Source of the DNA: G965222335 sp965222335
GTDB lineage: Bacteria > Pseudomonadota > Gammaproteobacteria > Pseudomonadales > Halieaceae
Reading direction: 5' to 3'
NCBI GenBank assembly: GCA_965222335.1
Contig: OZ244944.1
Location: 930,001-994,000 of the forward strand
Length of the DNA stretch: 64,000 nt
Position numbers and translations under genes: made by a program. Below, piece by piece: positions 27,371 through 35,149 of this stretch (within the stretch, counting starts at the first letter, position 1; every line of letters starts with the position of its first letter). The notes beneath the pieces were generated by a model. The model was given only the letters and a program-made list of their open reading frames with translations, was not told the origin of the DNA and did no database searches.

Positions 27371-28702
27371 ATGAGCAGAAACCTCATCCGCAAGCATCTA
27401 CTGCAGCTTAGCCAGATACCCCGGGACCTCGACGCCGTCACCCAAATCGACGCCCCGAGCGAGGTGGATCCCCAGAATGTTGGGATGACGGCGGCTGACG
27501 TCACCGCGATCTGGGACTGCGTGCGCCGCCTCTACCGCACAGGCACGCACCCGGCCATCACCCTGAGCGTCCGGCGCCAGGGAAAAGTGCTCCTGTCCCG
27601 GGGGATCGGCCACGCCCGTGGCAACGGCCCCCGGGACGACGCCGACGCGGTCAAAGTACCAGTCACGGCAGACACGCCGTTCTGCGTTTATTCCAGCTCC
27701 AAGGGCGTCACCGCCCTGCTCATGCACATGCTGGCTGAAGACGGACTGATCAATATCATGGACCCCGTGGCCTTTTATACGCCGGAGTTCGCCCGCAAGG
27801 GCAAGGAGAACATCACCATCCATCAGATCCTGGCGCACCGCGGCGGCATCCCCGGGCTGCCCGCCAACGTCGACCCCAACGTGCTTTGGGACGAAGAAGC
27901 GACCTGGGAGCTGCTCTGCAACGCCGAACCGATCATCACCGATGGCTCCCGCCTGGCCTATCACGCCATTACCGGCGGCTTCGTGCTCGGGCGCGTCGTG
28001 CGCGAGGTCACGGGTGACGACCTGAACACCTATATCGACCGCAAGCTCAGGCAACCCATGGGCCTGAAATACTTCACCTACGGAATCGCCCGGGAACACC
28101 TCGACGACTTGGCGGTATCCTATGTCACCGGCCCACCCCACGGCCCGCTGCTTAAACGCTTCGTCAAGCGCGCCCTGGGCACCGATATGCGCCGGCTGGA
28201 ATCCCTGGTCAACGACCCCCGCTACCAGGCCGTGACAATCCCCGCCGGCAATCTCGCAGCCAGCGCAAATGAATGCACCGCCTTTTTCCAGATGATGCTG
28301 GACGGTGGCCGCTGGCAGCGTCGACGCATCTGCCGGGAGGAAACCATAGCGCGCTGCGTGCAGGAATTCGGTAAGCGCAGCCTCGACCGGACCCTGATGC
28401 TACCAATGCGCTATAGCGCCGGCCTGATGCTCGGCGACCGGCCTTTCGGGGTCTGGGGACCTGACAGCTATCACGCCTTTGGCCACCTCGGCCTGATCAA
28501 CAAGTTCAATTGGGCGGACCCCGAGCGTGAGCTCTCCGTATCGCTACTGACCAGTGGCCTGCCACTGATTGCTCCCCATGTGCTGCCGCTGCTGAATATT
28601 CTGCGCACCATCAACGAGCGCTCGCCAAAGGTCCGGTCCATCAAATCCTTCGCTTTGCATAATGCGACCAATGGTGGCAGGCGAGGTAATACACCCCATT
28701 AA
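27371..28702 (+). CDS. Serine hydrolase, beta-lactamase/esterase EstB-like
   Basis: A 443-residue penicillin-binding-protein-fold hydrolase. The catalytic S-x-x-K is SSSKG in TPFCVYSSSKGVTALLMH, the Tyr motif is YHAITGGFVLG, and a GHLG stretch (FGHLGLIN) takes the place of KTG. No signal peptide is evident, so it is probably cytoplasmic and an esterase or amidase, not a beta-lactamase. The ATG at 27371 follows AAGG; upstream in-frame sequence lacks homology. It may open an ester or lactone in the island's substrate (inference). Confidence 0.85.
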   Translation: MSRNLIRKHLLQLSQIPRDLDAVTQIDAPSEVDPQNVGMTAADVTAIWDCVRRLYRTGTHPAITLSVRRQGKVLLSRGIGHARGNGPRDDADAVKVPVTADTPFCVYSSSKGVTALLMHMLAEDGLINIMDPVAFYTPEFARKGKENITIHQILAHRGGIPGLPANVDPNVLWDEEATWELLCNAEPIITDGSRLAYHAITGGFVLGRVVREVTGDDLNTYIDRKLRQPMGLKYFTYGIAREHLDDLAVSYVTGPPHGPLLKRFVKRALGTDMRRLESLVNDPRYQAVTIPAGNLAASANECTAFFQMMLDGGRWQRRRICREETIARCVQEFGKRSLDRTLMLPMRYSAGLMLGDRPFGVWGPDSYHAFGHLGLINKFNWADPERELSVSLLTSGLPLIAPHVLPLLNILRTINERSPKVRSIKSFALHNATNGGRRGNTPH

Positions 28703-28733
28703 TCCGCGCTGAGCAAGGGAGTTCAGTGGCGAT

Positions 28734-28853
28734 TCAGAAACGGGGGGAATTAGTGCGTGCGGACACGCCGCCATCAACCGGCAGTGCCGCGCCGTTGATA
28801 TAGCTTGCCTGGTCCGACAGGAGGAAGCAGACCGCGGTGGCGTTGTTCCTGAC
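28734..28853 (-). pseudogene. 3' remnant of a short-chain dehydrogenase/reductase (SDR) gene
   Basis: The minus strand reads ATAVCFLLSDQASYINGAAL then PVDGGVSARTN and a stop, the standard C-terminus of classical SDR enzymes. An in-frame TAG (28854-28856) and loss of homology cut it off after about 40 codons, so the Rossmann part and catalytic Tyr-Lys are gone. It abuts a second SDR tail on the other strand. Confidence 0.75.
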
Positions 28854-28911
28854 CTAGGAGCACTCCGGCTACATTACCGGCCAACTTGCGTCAGTCAGTG
28901 GCGGGGCGTGA
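28831..28911 (+). pseudogene. 3' remnant of a second SDR gene, opposite strand
   Basis: The plus strand reads TAVALFLT, an in-frame TAG, then EHSGYITGQLASVSGGA and a stop: another SDR C-terminus with the usual YITG and SGG motifs. It begins in the same ACCGCGGT palindrome (28831-28838) where the minus-strand SDR tail loses homology. Its end overlaps the 3' end of the next minus-strand gene. Confidence 0.68.
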
Positions 28912-29481
28912 ATGGCATGATGCGTTGGCTTCTTTTGCTGTCATAATCGCATCCGGGGCGAGTTTGCGTGTCTCGATGCCCGCAAAGCCATCCTTACCGG
29001 TATAACTGTCCTCACCAAGCACTCTGCCATCGTCGCTCATTGGCCATACGATCAGGCTCCGCGTCTGGTACAGGTAATACGCGTCGGGATCGTCAACGGC
29101 ATAGCCCATTTGGGTAAGTAATTTACCCGGATAGGCAATTTTCATTTCGCCTTCGGTTGTAACGCAGTGCCGGTCCACGACGAGGCGATCAATATTGTGT
29201 TCAATACGATGGATATCCATCTCAATAACCAGGCGGTAGAACGCCTCTACATTCTCCTTACCCTTGGGGCCGGCAAAGGCTTCATCGTCTTCACTACCAA
29301 AAAAATGGTAGCGTGCGTCGGGATGCACAGTTTCCAGCAAGCCATCGAAATCGAGCATAGCCTCGGCTTTCATGTGTTTGAGCACGGTTTCAAGATTGCG
29401 CACCAAGACCGGGTCTGACTCATCGCGAAGACGTTTTTCTACCAGTGCCCAGTTATTATTGGGGTTGATGGTTTCAGTCAT
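28891..29481 (-). CDS. SnoaL/NTF2-like protein, island copy 3
   Basis: A 196-residue NTF2-fold protein: NLETVLKHMKAEAMLDFDGLL, TVHPDARYHFFGSED, GKENVEAFYRLVIEMDIHRIEHNIDR and a long C-terminal half with VWPMSDDGRVLGEDSY. The start MTETINPNNNW at 29481 follows GAGGG; the frame extends 7 codons further without support. The next gene upstream on the same strand is another SnoaL-like protein 30 bases away, so the two are probably co-transcribed. Function unassigned. Confidence 0.83.
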   Translation of the reverse strand: MTETINPNNNWALVEKRLRDESDPVLVRNLETVLKHMKAEAMLDFDGLLETVHPDARYHFFGSEDDEAFAGPKGKENVEAFYRLVIEMDIHRIEHNIDRLVVDRHCVTTEGEMKIAYPGKLLTQMGYAVDDPDAYYLYQTRSLIVWPMSDDGRVLGEDSYTGKDGFAGIETRKLAPDAIMTAKEANASCHSRPATD

Positions 29482-29511
29482 GCTTCTGCCCTCTTCGCGC
29501 ACCGTGTGCTT

Positions 29512-29979
29512 TTATTGTCCGCTCACCGCCTGGTTGGGCGGGAAAACCTGTTCGCCGTTAATTTCGACGCGAATTCTCTTGAGTACCAATTCACTGATAC
29601 GCCATTCGCCGTCCTCGCCGCGCTGGTACTTTTCATAGTACCAGCCCGTCCCCCATAGTCTCTGGCCACCTTCTTCTTCAGGCCACCACAGCATATCTTC
29701 CATCGCCCAGACGGCAGTGGCCGTGTCCGGGCCGGTAATAACGATCTCGGCGCTGTGGCCGTGATGAACCGTCTGCACGTTTTCCAGGATTGGCGGCAGG
29801 TACTCACGGAACGCCTTGCGCCCCCGGATAATGGGCGAGCCCTCCTGTGTGGTGTCGATGTGCACATCCTCACAAAAGACATCCTCCCAGGCAGCCCAGT
29901 CTTTCTGATCCATGGTGCGGAAGTAGCGGGCCTTCAGCTGGCGTATCTTTTCAATATCCAGGAGCGTTGCGGAATCCAT
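29512..29979 (-). CDS. SnoaL/NTF2-like protein, island copy 4
   Basis: A 155-residue NTF2-fold protein: LLDIEKIRQLKARYFRTMDQKDWAAWEDVFCEDV, then a TVHHGHSAEIVITGPDTATAVWAMEDMLWW segment and GTGWYYEKYQRGEDGEWRISELVLKRIR. This pattern is common in SnoaL_4-like proteins of steroid- and terpenoid-degrading Proteobacteria. MDSATLL at 29979 is the likelier start; 29997 is in frame. Predicted to act as a small hydratase, isomerase or binding protein with its downstream paralogue. Confidence 0.83.
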   Translation of the reverse strand: MDSATLLDIEKIRQLKARYFRTMDQKDWAAWEDVFCEDVHIDTTQEGSPIIRGRKAFREYLPPILENVQTVHHGHSAEIVITGPDTATAVWAMEDMLWWPEEEGGQRLWGTGWYYEKYQRGEDGEWRISELVLKRIRVEINGEQVFPPNQAVSGQ

Positions 29980-29997
29980 AGCGAAAACCCCAGTCAC

Positions 29998-30386
29998 GGT
30001 TTACAGGGAAGCGGCTCACTGCCCAGCTTACCAGCGCGGCGCCAGAGACACGAAACGCATAATTGCAGGGCCCTGGGAAACTGGATTCTGATAAGCCCCA
30101 CAAGCCGCTGAAGACGAACGGCGAGACCGCCAAATTATTCGCGTTTACCGTCCTGGCAGGTACCGCATGAACGACAAGCACGCAGTTCAGCTATCGGCAC
30201 CAGGCAGCCAAATTAGAGCGACGCCACGGAGTCGCGCTTGATCACTTCACTCGCCCTTGAGACGCTTCCTGCACCACGCGGCTTGTATGATCAGCGTGAA
30301 GGCTGGCGAACTGCGTCATCCACAAAGTATATCGATCGCAGCGCTCACTATTGAACTGCCAGGGCGCCACATCCGGAGTCGAAGAC
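29998..30386. other. Intergenic region, nothing recognised
   Basis: About 390 bases between the divergent SnoaL pair and the flavoprotein gene. I found no credible ORF, strong repeat or copy of the TTGAA-N5-TTCAA motif. It presumably holds both promoters. Confidence 0.5.
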
Positions 30387-31850
30387 TTGAGTAAAAGCTA
30401 CACACCCTCGAGGGCGGTAAGCGCGAGCACCATTGACCAATGGCACGACGAGTCCGACGTCATCGTCGCCGGCTTTGGTGGTGCGGGTGCCTGTGCGGCC
30501 ATCGATGCGGCCAAGTCGGGCGCAAAGGTCACCCTGCTCGAAGTCGCCAGCGCCAGTGGCGGAACCACGGCACTGGCAGGGGGACAGATTTATCTTGGTG
30601 GCGGTACACCGACGCAGAAAGCCTGTGGCTTCAACGACACGCTGGAAGACATGGAGGCTTACCTGACCATGGCTGCGGGGGAAGGCGGCGACGCGGAAAA
30701 GATCTCCGTCTACTCCCGGGACAGCCTGGAGCACTACCAGTGGCTGGTGGACCAGGGCGTGGAGTTCAACCCGGAGTTCTACGCCGGCAAGCACACCAAC
30801 ACCCCGGAATACCAATCGCTCACCTATTCCGGAAATGAAAAGGGCTTCGAGGAATCCCAGCGGGCCGCCCCCGCACCGCGCGCCCACAAGCCCCACGCCT
30901 TCTGGGAAGACGGTGGCTCAAACCTGATGGAAAAGCTCACCAGGAAGGTGCTTGAGGCCGGAGTTTCCGTGCACTACGACAGCCGCGTCCTGACACTGAT
31001 TGTCGACGACGAACGGGTTGTCGGCGTGCTGTGCCGGCAGGACGGCGAGGTCCGCGCAATGCGCGCGCGGCGTGGCGTGGTGCTGTGCAGTGGCGGCTTC
31101 ATCATGAACCGCGAGATGGTCGCCAGGTATGCGCCGCGCTTGATGGACGCCACGCCCATCGGCAATCCTGCCGATACGGGTAGCGGTATCCTGATGGGGA
31201 TCAGCCTCGGCGCGGCAGCGGTCAATATGGACGAGGGCTTTGTGTCCGTTATCTGGTACCCGGATGGCAGGTTCTGTGAGGGGGTATTTATTAACGAACA
31301 GGGCCTGCGATTCGTTAACGAGGACTGCTACCACTCCCGCGGCGCCCATCACTGCCTTAACCAGAGCAGGCGCAAGGTCTATATGGTGGTGGACGCATCC
31401 ATCTACCGGCAGCCGCCGATGTATGCCAATCCACAGGTCGTGGAGGTGGGGGAGTCCTTCGAGGAACTGGAACGCGACGCAGGATTTCCTGCGGGCTCGC
31501 TTACCACCACGCTGGAGCACTACAACAGGTTCGCCGCGCAGGGAGAGGATCCCCTGTTCCACAAGAGCAGCGAATTCCTGCGGCCCTTGAACGAGCCCCC
31601 CTATGCCCTCCTGGATTTCTCCATAGGCCCGGACATGTACTACCCCGCTTTCACCTTTGGCGGCCTGGATACCACCATCGACGGCGAGGTCCGTCGGCCC
31701 GATGGGACTATCATCGAGGGTCTGTACGCAGCGGGCCGTTGCAGCGCCGGCCTGCCCCGCAGCGGCGAAGGCTACGCCAGTGGGATGTCCATCGGTGATG
31801 CGACCTACTTTGGCCGCCGGGCCGGGCGAGCCGCGGCGAGGTTCTTTTAA
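30387..31850 (+). CDS. FAD-dependent oxidoreductase, KstD/fumarate reductase flavoprotein-like
   Basis: A 487-residue flavoprotein. The dinucleotide site is DVIVAGFGGAGACAAIDAAK with the acidic strand end TLLE, followed by GGTTALAGGQIYLGGGTPTQ and a second FAD contact at GLYAAGRCSAGLPRSGEGYASGM. This arrangement is that of the FAD_binding_2 family (3-ketosteroid delta-1-dehydrogenase, fumarate and urocanate reductases). It would dehydrogenate or reduce an enone-type C-C bond. The start is probably the TTG at 30387 (MSKSYTPSR) with GGAG 9 bases upstream; an earlier TTG at 30351 is possible. Substrate unknown. Confidence 0.86.
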   Translation: MSKSYTPSRAVSASTIDQWHDESDVIVAGFGGAGACAAIDAAKSGAKVTLLEVASASGGTTALAGGQIYLGGGTPTQKACGFNDTLEDMEAYLTMAAGEGGDAEKISVYSRDSLEHYQWLVDQGVEFNPEFYAGKHTNTPEYQSLTYSGNEKGFEESQRAAPAPRAHKPHAFWEDGGSNLMEKLTRKVLEAGVSVHYDSRVLTLIVDDERVVGVLCRQDGEVRAMRARRGVVLCSGGFIMNREMVARYAPRLMDATPIGNPADTGSGILMGISLGAAAVNMDEGFVSVIWYPDGRFCEGVFINEQGLRFVNEDCYHSRGAHHCLNQSRRKVYMVVDASIYRQPPMYANPQVVEVGESFEELERDAGFPAGSLTTTLEHYNRFAAQGEDPLFHKSSEFLRPLNEPPYALLDFSIGPDMYYPAFTFGGLDTTIDGEVRRPDGTIIEGLYAAGRCSAGLPRSGEGYASGMSIGDATYFGRRAGRAAARFF

Positions 31851-31900
31851 GAACCCCGGCAGGCCGTTAATATTTACCATCCCTCGAGGTCGCGATTGGC

Positions 31901-32932
31901 CTAAGAGACTTTTCCCAAGGTTTGGTCGCGATACTGTGTTGGCGTGACGCCGCTGAACCGGCGGAAGGCCCGGGTGAAATGCTGTGGGCTCTCGTAGCCC
32001 ACAATCATCGCGACATCTATTATCTTCATGCCGGGCTCGTCGAGATGCGACCGCGCAAGCTCGAAACGGGCTTCCTGAACGACCTGCGAGTAGGAACTGC
32101 CGCTCAGCTGCAGCTTACGCTGCAGTGTTCGTGTGCTGAACCCCGCCATCTCGGCGGCAAAGGCGACATCAATGCGTCCGTCGTTAAGATAGGGTTGGAT
32201 CATCATGCGCAGCAAGCTGACCAACTCCCAGGCAGATCGAGCATCCTGGACATCCTTGGACGAAAGTGATGCCAACCTATCGTGTGTTGAAAAGTTGCCG
32301 TCACAGGTTGGTCGAGCAATATCTGCGAGCGCGACAATAACGGAAGTTTGCGGTTGCCCCACCAATATACGGGTGTTCGGAAAAGCCGCATGGACTGCCT
32401 CGGGTGGCTGCATCGATGAAACGAAGCACAGCTCGCTTGGGTACCACGCGACACCCACGACGCTCCGGATGACCGAAACGATAGCTTGTAGGTTCAACCA
32501 TTCGGCAAGACACACGAAAACATGGTCGCTGAGTGCTTCCATGGTGCAGATGACGCGAACGTCATCCCCCTCGTACCGGATGGTCATTTCAAGGGCCGTG
32601 TCCTCATATCGAGACAACCCCGCCAGGGCCTCAAGGCGTTTCAGTCCGGTCTGCGCTGTCATGATGGCCTCCTGCTGCGCGGGACGCAACGACGCCAGGG
32701 ATGCTTTCTGTGCACCTCGCAAACCCAGCTCCATCGGATGAAGGTCATGGCCGGTCTGAGCGATCCATTGCAGCGCCACCGGCACGTTTACATAAAGATC
32801 GGGCATCTCTTCTATGCGCGGCGGCAACCGGGATCGCGCAAGTTCACGCTCCACCGGAGCGCCGATATCGCGTAAAACTGCGATATAGTCGTTCAGATGC
32901 GTTGCCCTGACTAGCGCAAGCCTGCCACCCAC
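31901..32932 (-). CDS. AraC family transcriptional regulator (Arabinose_bd-type sensor domain)
   Basis: A 343-residue regulator: N-terminal ligand-sensing domain of the OruR/ArgR-like AraC group (LNDYIAVLRDIGAPVERELARSRLPP, ALQWIAQTGHDLHPMELGL) and a C-terminal AraC DNA-binding domain with two helix-turn-helices (FSTRTLQRKLQLSG and KIIDVAMIVGYESPQHFTRAFRRFSGVTPTQYR). GTG at 32932 follows AGGGGA; the frame runs to a TTG at 32974. It diverges from a small HTH-only gene and from the DUF1254 genes it may control, and converges with the flavoprotein gene. Confidence 0.88.
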   Translation of the reverse strand: MGGRLALVRATHLNDYIAVLRDIGAPVERELARSRLPPRIEEMPDLYVNVPVALQWIAQTGHDLHPMELGLRGAQKASLASLRPAQQEAIMTAQTGLKRLEALAGLSRYEDTALEMTIRYEGDDVRVICTMEALSDHVFVCLAEWLNLQAIVSVIRSVVGVAWYPSELCFVSSMQPPEAVHAAFPNTRILVGQPQTSVIVALADIARPTCDGNFSTHDRLASLSSKDVQDARSAWELVSLLRMMIQPYLNDGRIDVAFAAEMAGFSTRTLQRKLQLSGSSYSQVVQEARFELARSHLDEPGMKIIDVAMIVGYESPQHFTRAFRRFSGVTPTQYRDQTLGKVS

Positions 32933-32953
32933 ATGGAATCCCCTTGGAGTTTT

Positions 32954-32963
32954 AGCGCGAAAT
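32954..32963 (+). promoter_or_regulatory. AGCGCGAAAT motif, copy 1 (putative AraC site)
   Basis: AGCGCGAAAT in the gap between the divergent AraC gene and the HTH-only gene. It is the left part of a near-palindrome GCGCGAAATTTGGCGC. The same 9-mer core recurs upstream of both DUF1254 genes, at 33406 and 35116, always on the plus strand. Confidence 0.4.
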
Positions 32964-32973
32964 TTGGCGCGCA

Positions 32974-33384
32974 ATGGTCAGAGTTCGTCGTCCGAATCGG
33001 GCAATGTGTTTGCATAACACACTCGGTTTAACGGTAGCACATGTGACCCACCGAACGAAGGCTTCAGAAAATCAGCATTCCAGAGTCAAATCGGTCATCG
33101 CCGGGTTAGCGCTGGCTGGTAACGTTTCACTCGAAATCGCAGCCAAACATCTTGGGACCAGTCCCCGCACGCTTCAGCGCAGCTTGAACCAAAGTGGTAC
33201 CAGTTTCTGGGCGCTGGTCGAGCAGAGCCGGTTCGAGATTGCCGGTGCCCTGCTACGTGATACGGATCTGAAAGTGCAGGAGATCGCGACCAACCTTGGT
33301 TACAGCTCGCCGGGTGGCTTCAGTCGCGCCTTTGCGAGATGGGCGGGCTGCTCGCCGAGCGCTTTCAGGAATACTCCCGTATAG
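32974..33384 (+). CDS. Stand-alone AraC-type DNA-binding domain protein (possibly truncated regulator)
   Basis: Residues about 38-135 form a full AraC-type double helix-turn-helix: EIAAKHLGTSPRTLQRSLNQSGTSFW, then KVQEIATNLGYSSPGGFSRAFARWAGCSPSAFR. The sensor domain is absent; only about 35 residues without family resemblance precede it, and no start has a clear ribosome site (ATG 32974, ATG 33004 and GTG 33043 are options). It may be a real single-domain regulator or the 3' end of a broken AraC gene. It is divergent from an intact AraC gene and 100 bases before the first DUF1254 gene. Confidence 0.65.
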   Translation: MVRVRRPNRAMCLHNTLGLTVAHVTHRTKASENQHSRVKSVIAGLALAGNVSLEIAAKHLGTSPRTLQRSLNQSGTSFWALVEQSRFEIAGALLRDTDLKVQEIATNLGYSSPGGFSRAFARWAGCSPSAFRNTPV

Positions 33385-33405
33385 CCTCACAATGGCACGC
33401 GTAAT

Positions 33406-33415
33406 GGCGCGAAAT
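33406..33415 (+). promoter_or_regulatory. GGCGCGAAAT motif, copy 2
   Basis: GGCGCGAAAT about 70 bases upstream of the first DUF1254 start, within AATGGCGCGAAATGGG. It is preceded by a partial repeat AATGGCACG at 33391. Confidence 0.4.
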
Positions 33416-33484
33416 GGGCAGGCGTGACTTGCCCATCGCAGTAGTATGCAGAGGCAATTATAATTGTTCGAGGAAATTCTAAAG

Positions 33485-34984
33485 ATGAGACACCTGGCCG
33501 CAATAGGTGCAATAGCACTCGCCATCGCCGTGAGCCCTGTGTTCGGGGGGGTATCGTCTGCTGAACTCGACGCGATCTCAATCCCGAACAAGGTCGAGAC
33601 ACCAATCGGCACGCTTGAATTCTTTGATGGGGTGCCGACCGATGCCACGATCGACACGCTGTACGACAATCTCGACCGGATGCGGGCCGTCGATGTCTAC
33701 CTGAACAACCACGGCGCTGCATCGCTCAATGCCATGCGTAAAGGCAATGCCGGCATTGGTGCCGATGCATCCAACAAGGTAACAATCACCGAGCAGCTTC
33801 TGAAGCCTGCATCGCTCTACCTGACAGGCAACACCTCGACCCTGTATGCCCTTACATATCTCGATCTGAAAACCGATGGCGCACTGGTTGTCGAACTGCC
33901 GCCGGGCATGTTGGGATTCCTGGATGATGCCTGGTTCCGCTTCATCGCCAACCTCGGCTTGATCGGCCCGGACAAGGGTAAGGGCGGCAAGTATCTGCTG
34001 CTTCCTCCGGACTACAACGGTGAGGAACCTGAGGGCTATTTCACCATCAAGCTCCCCACCTACAACAATCTGATGTTCCTGCGCGGCTCGATTGCGAACG
34101 GGCTGGCGCCCGCGGTAGAGAACATCAAGTCGAAGCTCCGGATCTACCCGCTCGCTAAAGCGGGCGATCCTCCTGCCACCGAGTTCATTGATTTTTCCGG
34201 CAAGAGCTACAGCACCATTGTCACCCGCGACCTCAGCTTCTTTGAGGATCTCAACGAGCTGGTGCAGGTTGAACCGATTGATGCGATCGGATCGGAAATG
34301 CGCGGACAACTGGCGGCGATCGGCATCATCAAAGGCAAACCGTTCAACCCCGATACCCGCATGAAGAAGCTGTTGAATGAAGCGGCGACTCTTGGCAACG
34401 CCACCGCCCGCGCCATCACTTACCAGCCGCGCATCGACGGGGTGTTCATCTATCCCGACACGAACAGCGCATGGACGATGGCCTACGCCAACAAGAACAC
34501 TTCTTTCGAAGCGGACGGAGCGATGGGGCTGGACGCGCGACCGCTGTTCTACTTCAACGCGACTGGCGTTACGCCTGCCATGGCAACAACGACCGCCGGA
34601 GCAGGATCCGACTATGCCCTGGCTTATCTGGACGCGGACATGAAGGCCTTTGACGGCGCAAAAACCTACAGGCTCCACCTGCCGCCCAACGTTCCAGTCA
34701 ACAACTTCTGGGCGGTTACGCTCTATGACACCCAGACGCGCTCACTGTTGCAAACCAGTCAGCCCTTCCCCACCGTCGGCAGCCAGAACGAAAGTATCCG
34801 GAAAAATACGGATGGTTCCTATGATCTCTATTTCGCGCCCGAGCCACCGGAAGGCAAGGAAGGCAACTGGCTCCAGACCGTGCCGGGCAAGAGCTGGTTC
34901 ACCATCCTTCGTATCTACGGCCCGCTTGAGCCCTGGATCGAAAAAACCTGGCGACCGGGCGAGATCAAGCTCTTGACCGACTGA
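33485..34984 (+). CDS. DUF1254/DUF1214 domain protein, secreted, copy 1
   Basis: A 499-residue exported protein: signal peptide (MRHLAAIGAIALAIAVSPVFGG), then the DUF1254 part (NTSTLYALTYLDLKTDGALVVELPPG) and a C-terminal DUF1214 beta-rich part (VPVNNFWAVTLYDTQTRSLL, then YGPLEPWIEKTWRPGEIKLL). The family is widespread and its biochemical role is not established. ATG at 33485 is preceded by GAGGA; a TTG at 33464 is also in frame. It is followed by a paralogue and, between the two, by a fragment of a third family member. Confidence 0.86.
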   Translation: MRHLAAIGAIALAIAVSPVFGGVSSAELDAISIPNKVETPIGTLEFFDGVPTDATIDTLYDNLDRMRAVDVYLNNHGAASLNAMRKGNAGIGADASNKVTITEQLLKPASLYLTGNTSTLYALTYLDLKTDGALVVELPPGMLGFLDDAWFRFIANLGLIGPDKGKGGKYLLLPPDYNGEEPEGYFTIKLPTYNNLMFLRGSIANGLAPAVENIKSKLRIYPLAKAGDPPATEFIDFSGKSYSTIVTRDLSFFEDLNELVQVEPIDAIGSEMRGQLAAIGIIKGKPFNPDTRMKKLLNEAATLGNATARAITYQPRIDGVFIYPDTNSAWTMAYANKNTSFEADGAMGLDARPLFYFNATGVTPAMATTTAGAGSDYALAYLDADMKAFDGAKTYRLHLPPNVPVNNFWAVTLYDTQTRSLLQTSQPFPTVGSQNESIRKNTDGSYDLYFAPEPPEGKEGNWLQTVPGKSWFTILRIYGPLEPWIEKTWRPGEIKLLTD

Positions 34985-35024
34985 AACAGGCAAATCAAGA
35001 AAGCAAGCAGATAGTAGCCATCAT

Positions 35025-35117
35025 GAAAAAGATAAGACGGACACAAGCCTCTACTGGCCGAAGGCCAAGGCACTCGAAGGCTCCTGGAGCCCAGCGGCGC
35101 TGAAAAAATTGCAATAG
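35025..35117 (+). pseudogene. C-terminal remnant of a third DUF1254-type gene
   Basis: In frame, the plus strand reads KDKTDTSLYWPKAKALEGSW then SPAALKKLQ and a stop. This aligns with the tail of copy 1 (YGPLEPWIEKTWRPGEIK): a Y-x-P, a Trp-x-Pro and a final Lys are at matching spacing. No start or earlier homologous part is present. It lies between two intact paralogues and looks like debris of a tandem array. Confidence 0.5.
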
Positions 35118-35125
35118 CGCGAAAT
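35116..35125 (+). promoter_or_regulatory. AGCGCGAAAT motif, copy 3
   Basis: AGCGCGAAAT directly after the DUF1254 remnant's stop and about 25 bases upstream of the second DUF1254 start, just ahead of its AAGGAG ribosome site. At this position a bound protein would block transcription or translation initiation rather than activate. Confidence 0.38.
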
Positions 35126-35149
35126 GCTAATGATCAAGGAGAACAACTT

